Shown: positions 53,819 to 63,385, numbered from the stretch's first letter. The stretch: 64,000 bases of DNA from Paenibacillus lemnae (GCF_012933385.1 NZ_JABBPN010000002.1:310001-374000); one strand, 5' to 3'. The notes: generated from the sequence alone by a model not told the origin. Translations and numbers: made by a program.

Positions 53819-54109
53819 TTAAGGAAGCTCGATCGTTTTGTAGTCCCGAGACTCCTTATAAAGTACAATGGTTTTCCCGATAACCTGTACCAGCTCTGCA
53901 CCGGTTCCTTCCACCAGTTCATTCGCGATCTCACGCGGATCCTCCAGGCAGTTGTTAAGCACCGAGACTTTCAAAAGTTCCCGCTTTTCAATTGCTTCGT
54001 TAATATGGCGGATCAAATGCTCGTTGCTCCCACCTTTTCCGACTTGAAAAACCGGATCCAGATGATGCGCGAGTGAACGTAAATGTCTTTTTTGCTTACC
54101 TGTCAGCAT
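53819..54109 (-). CDS. yhbY: YhbY-family CRM-domain RNA-binding protein
   Basis: A single CRM domain fills the 96 aa: MLTGKQKRHLRSLAHHLDPVFQVGKGG, with the GxxG RNA-binding loop (GKGG), then ELLKVSVLNNC and VIGKTIVLYKES. The protein associates with pre-50S particles. It is the equivalent of Bacillus yqeI, between aroE and nadD. Confidence 0.95.
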   Translation of the reverse strand: MLTGKQKRHLRSLAHHLDPVFQVGKGGSNEHLIRHINEAIEKRELLKVSVLNNCLEDPREIANELVEGTGAELVQVIGKTIVLYKESRDYKTIELP

Positions 54110-54157
54110 GCTATGTCATGACTCCCTTATATGGTTTAAATGTACGTCTGGAAAATC

Positions 54158-55030
54158 TCAAAAACTTTCCAGTACCGCCTGTTTCATCTCTTCTACGGGG
54201 GCTGTAAGGCCAGTCCAGTATTCAAAAGCGAAGGCGCCCTGGTTTACGAACATGCCCAGTCCCCCATGCACGCGGCATCCCCTCGCTTCACTTTCAGTGA
54301 GCAGCTTCGTCTTGAGGGGATTATAGATCAAGTCACTCACCACAATCCCCTCAGGAATCCATTCAGCTTCCACCGGCATTTGATCCACATGCGGATGCAT
54401 GCCCACCGATGTTGTGTTGATAATGACATCGGCTGATGAAACGGCTTCTTCAGCTTCATGCTCGCCATAACCTCGGATAGTGGATGTACCCCCTCCCCAT
54501 TCCTCAGCCAGCTGAACAGCTTTCGATGACGTGCGGTTTATGATCGAGATCGAACCTGCCATCTCCAGTGTTAAAGCATGAACAATGCCGCGTGCGGCAC
54601 CTCCAGCCCCCAGCACAACAATATTGCTTCCGCTCAAACCCGGCAGCACTTCGTCCTTTAACGAACGGACATATCCAATACCGTCCGTATTATAACCTGT
54701 CAGTACGCCATGGTCATTCACGATCGTATTAACTGCTCCGATCTTTGCCGCTCCTTCATCGATCTTGTCCAGATACGACATCACTTCCACCTTATGCGGT
54801 ATGGTCACATTCACTCCGCGAAACCCGAGTACCCGGACAGCCTGGATGGCTTCCTTCAGGTTATCGGGTTTCACATGCAGCGGAACATAATGGCCAGAAA
54901 TGCCGTGTGCCTTCAATGCCGCATGATGCATCACAGGTGATTTTGAGTGAGCGATCGGATCCCCCAGCACACCAAGCAGCAGTGATCCGCTCGTGGGTAC
55001 AAATTGTTCAAGCAGCCGATTCCCTGTCAT
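54158..55030 (-). CDS. aroE: Shikimate dehydrogenase
   Basis: Reduces 3-dehydroshikimate with NADPH in aromatic amino acid synthesis, 290 aa. Substrate motif GDPIAHSKSPVMHHAA, catalytic Lys in VNVTIPHK, NTDGIGYVRSL, and NADP-binding GAGGAARGIVHAL with NRTSSKA. The C-terminus GLGMFVNQGAFAFEYWTG is typical. It lies 35 bp after yqeH. Confidence 0.96.
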   Translation of the reverse strand: MTGNRLLEQFVPTSGSLLLGVLGDPIAHSKSPVMHHAALKAHGISGHYVPLHVKPDNLKEAIQAVRVLGFRGVNVTIPHKVEVMSYLDKIDEGAAKIGAVNTIVNDHGVLTGYNTDGIGYVRSLKDEVLPGLSGSNIVVLGAGGAARGIVHALTLEMAGSISIINRTSSKAVQLAEEWGGGTSTIRGYGEHEAEEAVSSADVIINTTSVGMHPHVDQMPVEAEWIPEGIVVSDLIYNPLKTKLLTESEARGCRVHGGLGMFVNQGAFAFEYWTGLTAPVEEMKQAVLESF

Positions 55031-55065
55031 GGTATTCTCCCCATTCTTTACTTCTTGGCATGATT

Positions 55066-56193
55066 CTAAATCAAGGACGGACGCAGCATCACCTTGACGC
55101 CCTTCGGTACATGAACCGCTGTTAATGCACCTTCATCACTGTTCACTTTGATCCAGCCCAGTCCCGAGATGAACACATCACATTTCGACCCCTTCGGAAC
55201 CCGGATCTCATGCCTCGTCCAAGGCGGCATATCCTTCAGCCGATCACGGTTCGGCGGGGACAGAAGCTCACCCGCGTGGTCCTCATACAAGGAATCTGCA
55301 CGCTCCAGTTTAGTGCGGTGAATCTTCAAGCGCCCGCTAATAAAAGAGGTGAATGACTGATGCTTCCCTTGGATAAAGTCAAAACGGCCCATGCCCCCGA
55401 AAAACAAGGTCTGACCCTCATCCAGCTGATAGACAACGGGTTTAAGCGGATTCTCCGGCATAACGACACCCAGATCCTCACGACCCACCATTTCACTATA
55501 TCTCCAAGGATATACGATACCCGGAGTATCAATAATATAACGTCCGTCATCCAGCGGAATATTAACCATATCCAATGTGGTTCCCGGATACCGTGACGTG
55601 GTAAGTTCCTGATCCAGATCACTATAATCCCGGATCAGACGGTTAATGAGCGTCGATTTGCCCACATTCGTGGCTCCGACGACATAGACATCACGGTCTC
55701 CGCGGTTCTCTGCAATCGTCTCCAGCAGCCGGTCAAAACCCTGATTTTTCTTGGCACTGCACATAACAATATCAGTGGTTCTAAGCCCGTGTTCTTTACA
55801 CTGCTTCTGCACCCAGTTTAACAGCTTGTTCCAATTCGTAACCTTTGGCAAAAGGTCGGTTTTGTTGACAGCTAGTATAACCGGGTTATTGCCCACAAAA
55901 CGCTGAAGACCGGAGATCAGACTGCCCTCAAAGTCAAAAATATCCACAATGTGAATGACTAATGCGTGCTTGCTGCCGATCTGACCGAGCAGACGAAGAA
56001 ATTCATCCTGATCCACCGCCACTGCGGCTGCTTCATTGTAATTCTTGATCCGAAAACATCGCTGGCAGATGACCGGCTCCCGATCCCAGGCTTTCTCCGG
56101 CAAATAGCCGGGTTTATCTTGAGAAGCATGCTGAAGCGTGATGCCGCAGCCCCTGCATTTCTTGATGTCTTGTCCCCCTGCAGCCCCACTCAT
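55066..56193 (-). CDS. yqeH: YqeH, ribosome biogenesis GTPase
   Basis: Circularly permuted GTPase needed for 30S assembly, 375 aa. An N-terminal zinc finger, CRGCGITLQ...ICQRC (residues 13-45), is followed by G motifs in permuted order: NKTDLLPK (G4), SAKKNQGFD (G5), GATNVGKSTLINRL (G1) and DTPGIVYPW (G3). A C-terminal RNA-binding TRAP-like region follows. It overlaps yqeG by 4 bp. Confidence 0.96.
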   Translation of the reverse strand: MSGAAGGQDIKKCRGCGITLQHASQDKPGYLPEKAWDREPVICQRCFRIKNYNEAAAVAVDQDEFLRLLGQIGSKHALVIHIVDIFDFEGSLISGLQRFVGNNPVILAVNKTDLLPKVTNWNKLLNWVQKQCKEHGLRTTDIVMCSAKKNQGFDRLLETIAENRGDRDVYVVGATNVGKSTLINRLIRDYSDLDQELTTSRYPGTTLDMVNIPLDDGRYIIDTPGIVYPWRYSEMVGREDLGVVMPENPLKPVVYQLDEGQTLFFGGMGRFDFIQGKHQSFTSFISGRLKIHRTKLERADSLYEDHAGELLSPPNRDRLKDMPPWTRHEIRVPKGSKCDVFISGLGWIKVNSDEGALTAVHVPKGVKVMLRPSLI

Positions 56194-56726
56194 TTCTTAT
56201 CCTCCTCTTTCCATAAACCCATTCTCCGAAGGCGGGTTAAGGCGATCTTCTCCACACGGCGGTTAAACAGGCGTGTAATCCATCCCTCGTCATTAATGGC
56301 GATCGGCATAACCAACACTGTAAAAAGACCCAGCCGGTTCCCTCCGTACACATCGGTCAGCATTTGATCACCGACCACTATGGTTTTGTCAGCAGTCAGG
56401 TTCATCATCTGCATCGCTTTGCGAAAAGGTGCATTGCTTGGTTTGCGAGCTTCATGAACATATTGAATATCCAGCGGAGTCGCAAATTTCGATACACGCT
56501 CCAGCTGATTATTAGATACGATAATCAATTGAAATCCGATCTCTTTGACTTTTTTAAACCATTCCAAAAGCTCAGGTGTCGCCAAGGGAGCCTTGGCTCC
56601 GACCAGGGTATTGTCCAGATCTGTAATAATGCCCCGGTAGCCCTGCTTGTACATCTCTTCCAGATCGATATCATAAACCGTGTCGACACGCTGCTTGGGA
56701 ATAAGCATCTTAAACAAATGATTCAC
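56190..56726 (-). CDS. yqeG: YqeG-family HAD IIIA phosphatase
   Basis: HAD-superfamily phosphatase, 178 aa. Motif I is ITDLDNTLVGAK (DxDxT), motif II IVSNNQ, Lys in HEARKPSNAPFRKAM, and motif IV VVGDQMLTDVYGGNR. The closest characterised relatives are phosphatidylglycerophosphate phosphatases, so a lipid role is possible. It is first of the yqeG-yqeH-aroE-yhbY-nadD-yqeK-rsfS-cvfB-yqeM run. Confidence 0.93.
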   Translation of the reverse strand: MNHLFKMLIPKQRVDTVYDIDLEEMYKQGYRGIITDLDNTLVGAKAPLATPELLEWFKKVKEIGFQLIIVSNNQLERVSKFATPLDIQYVHEARKPSNAPFRKAMQMMNLTADKTIVVGDQMLTDVYGGNRLGLFTVLVMPIAINDEGWITRLFNRRVEKIALTRLRRMGLWKEEDKK

Positions 56727-56744
56727 CTCAATTTCATAGGAAAA

Positions 56745-56773
56745 ACTATACCATATTCCAAGTAGTTAGTAAA
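56745..56773 (-). promoter_or_regulatory. Promoter of the yqeG-to-yqeM cluster
   Basis: Minus strand -35 TTTACT (56773-56768), 17-bp spacer, extended -10 TGGTATAGT (TATAGT at 56750-56745), 18 bp upstream of the yqeG start codon. Confidence 0.6.
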
Positions 56774-56843
56774 AATAAACAACAGTCTCATTTAGGATGG
56801 CCGATTCCAAAGAAATGCATCCATTTTTCTCCACACCGGGTGC

Positions 56844-56880
56844 AAAAAACCGCCCGCCGTTCCTTGCGGAAGGCGGACGG
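56844..56880 (-). terminator. Terminator of moxR-DUF58-transglutaminase operon
   Basis: Minus strand CCGTCCGCCTTCC and GGAACGGCGGGCGG pair around a GCAA loop, followed by six T. It lies 6 bp past the transglutaminase gene stop. Confidence 0.93.
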
Positions 56881-56886
56881 CAGGAA

Positions 56887-59106
56887 TTAAACGGTTTTCA
56901 CCTTTTTCAATCCTTTTTTAAGTTCGGCAGCTTCCGCCTGTACCGTTTTCCACGCTTCATGATCCACCTGAACCGGACTATATCTGGCATCTTCAAACCG
57001 TTTGAGCAGCGGGTTCAGTAAAGGTGCCAGTGACGGATGATGTTCCTTCCAGCGCAGTACCGATTCACGCAGCGTTTCTTCCGGACTGCGGGTTAATCCC
57101 TTTCGGTGTATAGACCGGATCCAGCGCTCCGTCTCGGCGATCACTTTATCAGCTGGCGTCAAAGGTCTGCCGCTGGTAAGGCGCGCTCGTATAAATCGGA
57201 AGTTCACGCGCATTCTCCAAAGAATATACCCGATCCATAACAGAATAATAACACCTGCCGCTATACCAAGAATGGGATACAGATTGAAGTTGTCATCGCC
57301 AGCTGTCTCAGCTGCCGCTGTTTCCTGCTCTTCTTCTTCCACAGGTTCCTGCTCATCCGGCTCTTCTGGTACCACCGGCTCCTGAACCTCGCCTCCGGAC
57401 AAAATCGGCATGGTGAAACCTGGTGTAGCTTCGATCGGAATCCAGCCGTATTCTTCACCGAAATATACTTCTGCCCACGAATGGGCATCTGCATTGGTAA
57501 CCGTATAGCTGCCTGAAGGCGTTCGGCTGCCGCCAGGTGACATAAACTGCTCATTCGGTACGTTTCCCGGGGCGTACCCCTTGACCCAGCGAGCAGGAAT
57601 ATCCAGAGAGCGCGCCATCATGACCATGGATGTGGAGAAATAATCACAGTAGCCTTCTTTGACTTCAAACAGAAAGCTGTCAACGAAGTCGCCGCTTTGT
57701 TTGTTCGACAGATTCGGGCTGTTGGTATATGAAAACTCACTGCTTTGTAAATACTGCTGCAGCAGCATCACTTTTTTGTACGGGGTATCTCCCCCTGAAG
57801 TGATGTCCTCTGCCAGTTCCTGGACACGGTCCGGGAAGCGCGATGGAATCTGTAGATATTCATCATCCGCAGAATTGTTTCCATACAGCTCCTCATCTGA
57901 TTTCTCCTTTAGCTGCTCCCATGGTATGACCGGCACCTCGGAAGTGACAGTGTAGGTTTTGGGATAATAAGGCCTTTTCGGCTCGGAGATCAGATGAAGC
58001 TCGGCTCCTTCGGTTTTCCAGCGGAGAACACCGTTCTCCTCTGAATCAACGCGGTCCACGCTCACCATGGAATAGGCTCCAAACAGCACAGGATACACGT
58101 TATCGTTAAGCATGGTGACATCCTGCTTCACCGTTTTGGTCGGGACGCCGGATTGTTCTTCAGGCAAGGCCTGGCCGACCTCAACCGATTCCGTGTCCCG
58201 CGCTCTTTGTCTGTCCGCCCAGCCGGTTCCGGAATAAACGCTTCTCGTCTCTCCCCGCCAGTAATTTCGTTCATCTGATGAAATGGACATCACCGGGGAA
58301 TAGTCGAAATTAAATCCGCCGCCGAGATCATTATCTTCCCGTCCATACCCTGACATACTTTCCCAGGAAGTCACAATGACGCCTCCCCCGGCCGCTCCCC
58401 CGCCGCTCGTCAGTGGAAGACCGCTCCACTCTCTCCAGGCTGTGTAGGGATCAGTTAGTGAAGGCTGAATGTTTGGCATATTCACCCCGGCAAACATAAT
58501 CAGAGAGAATATGACCAGAATGTTGCCAATAATTTTGAACGGGTAACGCCGCAGCCGCTGCCACCCTTGCGGAAACCGGATACGAAACCGGTTAAAATGC
58601 TCCGTGACCAGCCACGCCAGCCCTGCACCTGCAACCCATGCCGTTTCATCCCACAATACAAAGGTTGTGAAAGAATCCAGCACGGCAAACGCAACAATAT
58701 TCAAACCGACGAGCATCAATATTTTGCGTTTGCTGTTCGCCCAGACGGAAACAAAATTAAAGATCGCCCACGCCGCAAGCGCGAACCACAAATACGGCAG
58801 CGCATAATGATAACGCTCATCATTCAGCGCATCCGCAAAGCTTTCCGGAACAGGCATTCCATAATTGGACAGGATCCTGTAAACGGCGTATATAATCAAA
58901 ATTAGCTGAATAGGAATTCTATATACTCTTTTGACGAATACCAATACTTCAACGACTGCCGTTATGGCCAGCGCTGCCACAATGCCTGCTGTTGTCTCTT
59001 CGTAAAGGATAGGTTCTGTATAGGATACCCACTGTGTCAGTAGAATCCAGATCCAGAGTATAGTCAATCCGTGAAACAGCCAAGAAGAACTTCGTTGCTG
59101 CCTCAT
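56887..59106 (-). CDS. TgpA-type transglutaminase-like membrane protein
   Basis: 739 aa. Membrane segments fill about residues 10-210 (DUF3488-like). They are followed by an extracytoplasmic region with the transglutaminase core: VKEGYCDYFSTSMVMMARSLDIPARW (Cys), TVTNADAHSWAEVYF (His) and GWIPIEATPG (acidic residue). A Pro/Glu linker (about residues 590-620), one more membrane segment and a C-terminal cytoplasmic helical domain (DUF4129-like) complete it. It overlaps the DUF58 gene by 4 bp. The moxR-DUF58-transglutaminase trio matches Bacillus yeaC-yeaD-yebA. The substrate is unknown. Confidence 0.9.
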   Translation of the reverse strand: MRQQRSSSWLFHGLTILWIWILLTQWVSYTEPILYEETTAGIVAALAITAVVEVLVFVKRVYRIPIQLILIIYAVYRILSNYGMPVPESFADALNDERYHYALPYLWFALAAWAIFNFVSVWANSKRKILMLVGLNIVAFAVLDSFTTFVLWDETAWVAGAGLAWLVTEHFNRFRIRFPQGWQRLRRYPFKIIGNILVIFSLIMFAGVNMPNIQPSLTDPYTAWREWSGLPLTSGGGAAGGGVIVTSWESMSGYGREDNDLGGGFNFDYSPVMSISSDERNYWRGETRSVYSGTGWADRQRARDTESVEVGQALPEEQSGVPTKTVKQDVTMLNDNVYPVLFGAYSMVSVDRVDSEENGVLRWKTEGAELHLISEPKRPYYPKTYTVTSEVPVIPWEQLKEKSDEELYGNNSADDEYLQIPSRFPDRVQELAEDITSGGDTPYKKVMLLQQYLQSSEFSYTNSPNLSNKQSGDFVDSFLFEVKEGYCDYFSTSMVMMARSLDIPARWVKGYAPGNVPNEQFMSPGGSRTPSGSYTVTNADAHSWAEVYFGEEYGWIPIEATPGFTMPILSGGEVQEPVVPEEPDEQEPVEEEEQETAAAETAGDDNFNLYPILGIAAGVIILLWIGYILWRMRVNFRFIRARLTSGRPLTPADKVIAETERWIRSIHRKGLTRSPEETLRESVLRWKEHHPSLAPLLNPLLKRFEDARYSPVQVDHEAWKTVQAEAAELKKGLKKVKTV

Positions 59107-60350
59107 CGTAACCCACCTCCCAGCACAAAAGGCAGTTCTTCCAGCGATGATGCCGTGAAGCTCATGACACCCCGGCTTTGGAGATAAGATGTAAAGTCTT
59201 TGGACTCCGTCGCGGAATCTCCGCCATCAATCTTCAACAAACACGGATTCATTCCGCGGTTTTCCGCCCATCGTATCGTTTGTACGATATCGTCATCTGC
59301 TGTCGGTGTGACAATCAGAAACAGAGCACCTTTCGGCAGCTCCCGGCCCACCCGATCCAGGGATGACTGCAATGATTCCTTTCGGTCTGCATGAACATCA
59401 ACCAGATGCTGAATCATAGCCATCCGCTCTCCCTGGAACGTGCTTGGAGGAAACAGATGAGGAATTTTTCCTGTAGTAAACAGCCCGATGCCTGCATCTT
59501 CCTTACTTCCGTATTCAAGCAATGAAGCCGCTGCAGAGACAGCTGTCTCGAAATGCTGTGCATTTCGGAATCCTTTCTCGCTGCAGTTTAAAACAAGCAT
59601 CGTTTGCGGATAGGATTCATGCTCGAATTCCTTGGATTTCCAGGATCCGGTCTTGGCTGTGGCGTTCCAGTGAATACGCGAAATCCGGTCTCCGTATACA
59701 TAGTCTCGCACACCATTGATTTGTGTTGTTTCCCTGCGAGCAGGGGTCGTTGTGGTTTGCGCTCCGCCCAAACGGACACTGCGGAGATTGCGCTGCCAGT
59801 TCGGGATATACACCGTTCTGGGTAGAACCCGAAATTCCGTATTCACTTCAAAGCCCCCGCGGTGTTCCATAAGTCCGAATATATCCTCACTGATACATTC
59901 CGTTTTCAAAAAAGTATAACGTCCTCGCTCGAGGCCCGGTGTCTGGAAGGTTAACTCGCCTGACCCGCGCATACTCGGGATCATACTGTCTTCGAAGGAC
60001 CAGGAGTCCCCGTTATGCCGCTGCAGCACTTCACGTATAACGAGATACGGCATAGGGAGCAGTCCCGGTATGGTTACCTGCATCCGGACATGAACCTGTT
60101 CACCTGCATGCAGAAGTCCGCCCTCAGATCCGCCTGCACTCACCGTTCTAGCTGCCTTAACACGATTCACGCCGCCCAAGCTGAATCCAATTAAATAAAC
60201 GGCGAGTAAACTGACCATCGAGAACAGCATCATCGCTGTTTTACCGCCTTGAAAAAGAACATAGAACAAAACCATGCACCATACCGCCAATACTGCTGCC
60301 AAATTACCCGGCTTGATGCTGCCTAAAAATGCAGAAAGATGATGGCGCAT
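59103..60350 (-). CDS. DUF58 domain protein
   Basis: 415 aa with two N-terminal membrane segments (about residues 15-60). The DUF58 signature is VRDYVYGDRISRIHWNATAKTGSWKSKEFEHE at about residue 215, followed by a von Willebrand A-like fold (TMLVLNCSEKG ... GIGLFTTG ... ALFLIVTPTADDD). It likely works with the adjacent MoxR ATPase and transglutaminase at the envelope. It starts 2 bp after moxR and overlaps the transglutaminase gene. Confidence 0.9.
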   Translation of the reverse strand: MRHHLSAFLGSIKPGNLAAVLAVWCMVLFYVLFQGGKTAMMLFSMVSLLAVYLIGFSLGGVNRVKAARTVSAGGSEGGLLHAGEQVHVRMQVTIPGLLPMPYLVIREVLQRHNGDSWSFEDSMIPSMRGSGELTFQTPGLERGRYTFLKTECISEDIFGLMEHRGGFEVNTEFRVLPRTVYIPNWQRNLRSVRLGGAQTTTTPARRETTQINGVRDYVYGDRISRIHWNATAKTGSWKSKEFEHESYPQTMLVLNCSEKGFRNAQHFETAVSAAASLLEYGSKEDAGIGLFTTGKIPHLFPPSTFQGERMAMIQHLVDVHADRKESLQSSLDRVGRELPKGALFLIVTPTADDDIVQTIRWAENRGMNPCLLKIDGGDSATESKDFTSYLQSRGVMSFTASSLEELPFVLGGGLR

Positions 60351-60352
60351 GC

Positions 60353-61309
60353 CTATCTCCCCATTTGAACCGGCACTTTGACTTGTCTCAATATAAACTC
60401 AAGCACTGTGGCCGTGGTGGTCTTGTCCAGCCTCGACTCCGGACGCAGCAAGATCCGGTGGGAAAGCACATAGGGCGCCAGGGTCTTAACATCATCTGGC
60501 AGCACATAATCTCGCCCTTGCAAAAACGCAAATGCTTTCACAGCATTCATAAATGACAGTGTAGCGCGGGGACTTGCACCCAGCAGAACAGATGGATGTT
60601 CACGGGTAGCCCTTGTAATCCCCAGCAAATAATCGGCTACCGGTTCTCCCAGAAACACGTCCTGAGTCTCCTTCTGGATCTCTGCGATCGTGCTCATATG
60701 TGTAACTGGACGAAGCTTGTCCGTTAACTGGCCATGCTTGGATTTGAACATGAGTTCCCGCTCGGTTGCAGCGTCGGGATAGCCCAGACTTAGTTTCATC
60801 ATAAAACGGTCGAGCTGCGCTTCAGGCAGCATGTACGTTCCTTCAAAATCGATTGGATTCTGAGTTGCACACAGCATAAAAGGATGAGGAAGCTGATGGG
60901 TTTCACCATCCACCGTCACACTTCGCTCTTCCATGACTTCGAGCAGAGCGGACTGTGTTTTGGTCGTAGCGCGGTTGATTTCATCCGCGAGAAGGACATT
61001 GGTCATCACGGGACCCGGACGGAAATAAAACTGTTCATCGCGGGGATGAAAGACGGAGACGCCTGTAATATCACTTGGAAGAATATCCGGGTTGCACTGA
61101 ATACGCCGGTAATCTCCCTGCATGGTCTTGGCGAGCGCCTTGATCAGCTGGGTTTTACCGGTCCCGGGAACATCCTCGATCAATACGTGGCCGCCTGCCA
61201 GAAGAGCAGTGAGAAGAATCTGGATCTCAAACTCTTTACCAAGCAGGCAGGATTCCAGGTTGGATCGCACAGATGATATGATGTTGATCGATTCTTGGCT
61301 TACGGGCAT
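60353..61309 (-). CDS. MoxR-family AAA+ ATPase
   Basis: 318 aa. Walker A is GHVLIEDVPGTGKTQLIKAL (about residue 40), Walker B NVLLADEINRA, sensor 1 MLCATQNPIDFEGTY, and sensor 2 LLGASPRATLSFMNA. MoxR ATPases are chaperone-like and usually partner VWA or DUF58 proteins, as here. The ATG at 61309 has AGGAGG 10 nt upstream; 29 further open codons upstream are rejected. The group II intron ends about 120 bp upstream, so the promoter lies in that short gap or within the intron. I see no convincing one. Confidence 0.92.
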   Translation of the reverse strand: MPVSQESINIISSVRSNLESCLLGKEFEIQILLTALLAGGHVLIEDVPGTGKTQLIKALAKTMQGDYRRIQCNPDILPSDITGVSVFHPRDEQFYFRPGPVMTNVLLADEINRATTKTQSALLEVMEERSVTVDGETHQLPHPFMLCATQNPIDFEGTYMLPEAQLDRFMMKLSLGYPDAATERELMFKSKHGQLTDKLRPVTHMSTIAEIQKETQDVFLGEPVADYLLGITRATREHPSVLLGASPRATLSFMNAVKAFAFLQGRDYVLPDDVKTLAPYVLSHRILLRPESRLDKTTTATVLEFILRQVKVPVQMGR

Positions 61310-61464
61310 GTATGAATAACCTCCTGTAAGGGAATGATTAAATGGTTTATATCTATTGTACATGAACATGGACGTCGAGTACATTACATCACCCATACAT
61401 ACCCTGCTTTACTATATCTGCAACTCACTAGAGTAAAGGGCAGACATCTCTGCCCCTCCTCATC

Positions 61465-61497
61465 AAACCGTACGTGAGGTTTTCCCTCATACGGCTT
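61465..61497 (-). ncRNA. Group II intron domain V
   Basis: Hairpin AAGCCGTATGAGG-GAAA-ACCTCACGTACGGTTT, 33 nt, with the catalytic AGC triad and GAAA-type tetraloop at the expected distance (about 30 bp) past the maturase stop. This is the ribozyme active-site helix. Domain VI follows immediately. Confidence 0.92.
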
Positions 61498-61527
61498 TCC
61501 GATGTTCGTCATTCATGTGCATGCAGA

Positions 61528-62820
61528 TCACAAGAGCGTTTTAAGTCCACATTGTGAGGACAGTGCTTTCACTTCGCGTAATGAGCTCATCCATCGCGTG
61601 CGTTGACGTTTCTTGGCAACCCATTTTGCTAGTCGCTGGAGGATGTACCAGTCCAGTTTCGCCATCTTCTTTTGGCTGTAAGCTGTGTAGTAGTAGTTGC
61701 GCCACCCCTGTATTTTAGGGTTTAAGTATTCCAGGTGGTCCTGAAAGGTCTTGTGACGCATATTTGGTGGAGCCAGTCGCTCTTTTACGACCTCTCTGAT
61801 TCGCTCCTCCGCCTTGCGACACAACCACTGCTGGGTCGTATAATATATTTTGCCTTGAGATGTCTCCGCTTTCGTCTTTCGATGGTGCATGCCTAGAAAG
61901 TCAAAGCCTTCTTCTCCTGTCCATAATCCGACAATACGCGTTTTGGTCGGATGCAGCGTTAACTCCAGGCGACCCATTATGACTTTAATGAGTTCGTAAG
62001 CCCGATCTGCATCTTTCTTCGTCTTGCAAATCACCACAAAATCATCTGCGTAACGAGTCAGTTCCCCAAATGCGCTGCCGTTTCGCTCCCACAGGAGATC
62101 GAAGTAATTCAGATAGATGTTTGCGAGCAAGGGAGAGATAACCCCGCCTTGCGGCGTACCTAAATCGGAGCGTCTGATGCTTCCTTCCTCCATGACTCCC
62201 GCACCCAACCACTTCCTCACCAATTTCAAGATACGTCTGTCACTGATTCGCATTTCAACCAGCTTCATGAGCTTCTCCTGATTGATGTTGTCGAAGTAGC
62301 CTTGGATGTCGACGTCGACCACCCAATTCCCTTTGCGGTTACATGCTTTCCGAATGCGATCTAACGCTTGCTTTGCACTTCGTTTTGGCCTAAACCCGAA
62401 TGACGTTTCCTGAAAATCCGCCTCGAAGATCGGTTCCATGACGAGTTTCGCTGCCATCTGGATGACGCGGTCTCTCACCGTGGGAATGCCCAGCGGTCGC
62501 TGCTTTCCATCCTTCTTCGGAATGTAATGACGTCTGACTGAGTGCGGATGATACTCGCCTTCTTTAAGAAGACGTTGACATTCGTGTACAAAGAGCACCT
62601 CTCCTTGTTTCTCGATGTCTGCCAGTGTCTCTCCGTCTATTCCTGCCGAGCCCTTATTGGCTCGTACTCTTCGCCATGCTTCCCAAAGAATGTCCAGCCG
62701 GTAGACCTTGTCGTACAACGCGTGAAACCTTCGCTTCTTGCTTTCCTTGGCCGCATGACCTAGTTTCTCTTGGAGTTGTTGAACGTTTTCCTTTGGTGTT
62801 GTTAGCCGTTTGGCATTCAC
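61528..62820 (-). CDS. ltrA: Group II intron reverse transcriptase/maturase
   Basis: 430 aa. RT domain: RRHYIPKKDGKQRPLGIPTVRDRVIQ (RT1-2), FGFRPKRSAKQA, VVDVDIQGYFDNI (RT3), TPQGGVISPLLANIYL (RT4) and the catalytic ELTRYADDFVVIC (YADD). Thumb/maturase X follows, with NPKIQGWRNYYYTAYSQ at the end. No HNH endonuclease is seen, so mobility would rely on single-strand or replication-fork targets. The start is the GTG at 62820 with AAGGAGG 9 nt upstream; an ATG 24 codons earlier lies in structured intron RNA. The reading frame is intact, so the element may be active. Confidence 0.95.
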   Translation of the reverse strand: MNAKRLTTPKENVQQLQEKLGHAAKESKKRRFHALYDKVYRLDILWEAWRRVRANKGSAGIDGETLADIEKQGEVLFVHECQRLLKEGEYHPHSVRRHYIPKKDGKQRPLGIPTVRDRVIQMAAKLVMEPIFEADFQETSFGFRPKRSAKQALDRIRKACNRKGNWVVDVDIQGYFDNINQEKLMKLVEMRISDRRILKLVRKWLGAGVMEEGSIRRSDLGTPQGGVISPLLANIYLNYFDLLWERNGSAFGELTRYADDFVVICKTKKDADRAYELIKVIMGRLELTLHPTKTRIVGLWTGEEGFDFLGMHHRKTKAETSQGKIYYTTQQWLCRKAEERIREVVKERLAPPNMRHKTFQDHLEYLNPKIQGWRNYYYTAYSQKKMAKLDWYILQRLAKWVAKKRQRTRWMSSLREVKALSSQCGLKTLL

Positions 62821-63356
62821 TGACTCGTACCTCCTTATGAAACTTGAACAAAGCAGGGCTCCTTCCCTCCTGCAGATTGTGTTGTCCTGCATTCTTCGGT
62901 ACTATGAGCCCCTCGGACTCCCTTCCTGCAGACGGTTCACTTCACCTTTCGGGCTTATAGAGCGTCTCTTTACGGTTTCAAAAAAAAAAACCGTGCAGGG
63001 GAGGGCCTCCCCAGTTCACTGCATCCTCTTTCACACCATGCCGATTCCCTTACGCCGGAGGATTCTTCACTGCTGATCCAAGTTCTAAGCAGCTTCCGTG
63101 GCCTTCGTCCAATGCAGCGAGACTCGGCATCCTCTCTTCCCTCTTGCGAGGCCTTTTTGACGACGCGGCAGAATTCACTTTATGTTACGGCCTGGTACGT
63201 TGCTCGCCCCGTTTCAGACGGGTGCTTTCGTCGATACGCTTCTACGTACAGATTTCGCCATACGCAGGTATCCTAGCTACACAGGGGCTTGGTCCCTCCT
63301 GTGACCGGACTTTCACCGGCTAGAGAATGCGTGCTTAGCTGGGCACGCCTGCATGC

Positions 63357-63385
63357 GTAAAAGCCCCGGAATTTCATTCCGGAGC
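63357..63385 (-). terminator. Terminator of the spoVA operon
   Basis: Minus strand GCTCCGGAAT/ATTCCGGGGC with a GAA loop and then TTTT, 27 bp past spoVAE. The group II intron begins about 10 nt beyond the T-run. Confidence 0.9.

Larger units (their letters stand above)
61428..63346 (-). mobile_element. Group II intron (retroelement)
   Basis: About 1.9 kb on the minus strand. The 5' end is near GTGCCCAGCTAAGCAC (63346), a near-GUGYG start, followed by typical domain I sequence (TCTCTAGCCGGTGAAAGTCC). The maturase gene occupies domain IV. Domain V is at 61497-61465 (AGCCGTATGAGG ... CCTCACGTACGGTTT, with the AGC triad). Domain VI, with GGGGCAG/CTGCCC and a candidate branch-point A, ends near 61430. 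Exact ends are estimates. It sits just past the spoVAE terminator, a favoured target of class C introns. Class was not determined. Confidence 0.9.

Noticed and set aside
61465..61497. Rho-independent terminator for the maturase gene
   Set aside because: The hairpin matches group II intron domain V (AGC triad, position after the maturase) and lacks a T-run.
62820..62892. Maturase start at the upstream ATG (62892)
   Set aside because: No ribosome binding site there; AAGGAGG precedes the GTG at 62820, where the conserved N-terminus begins.
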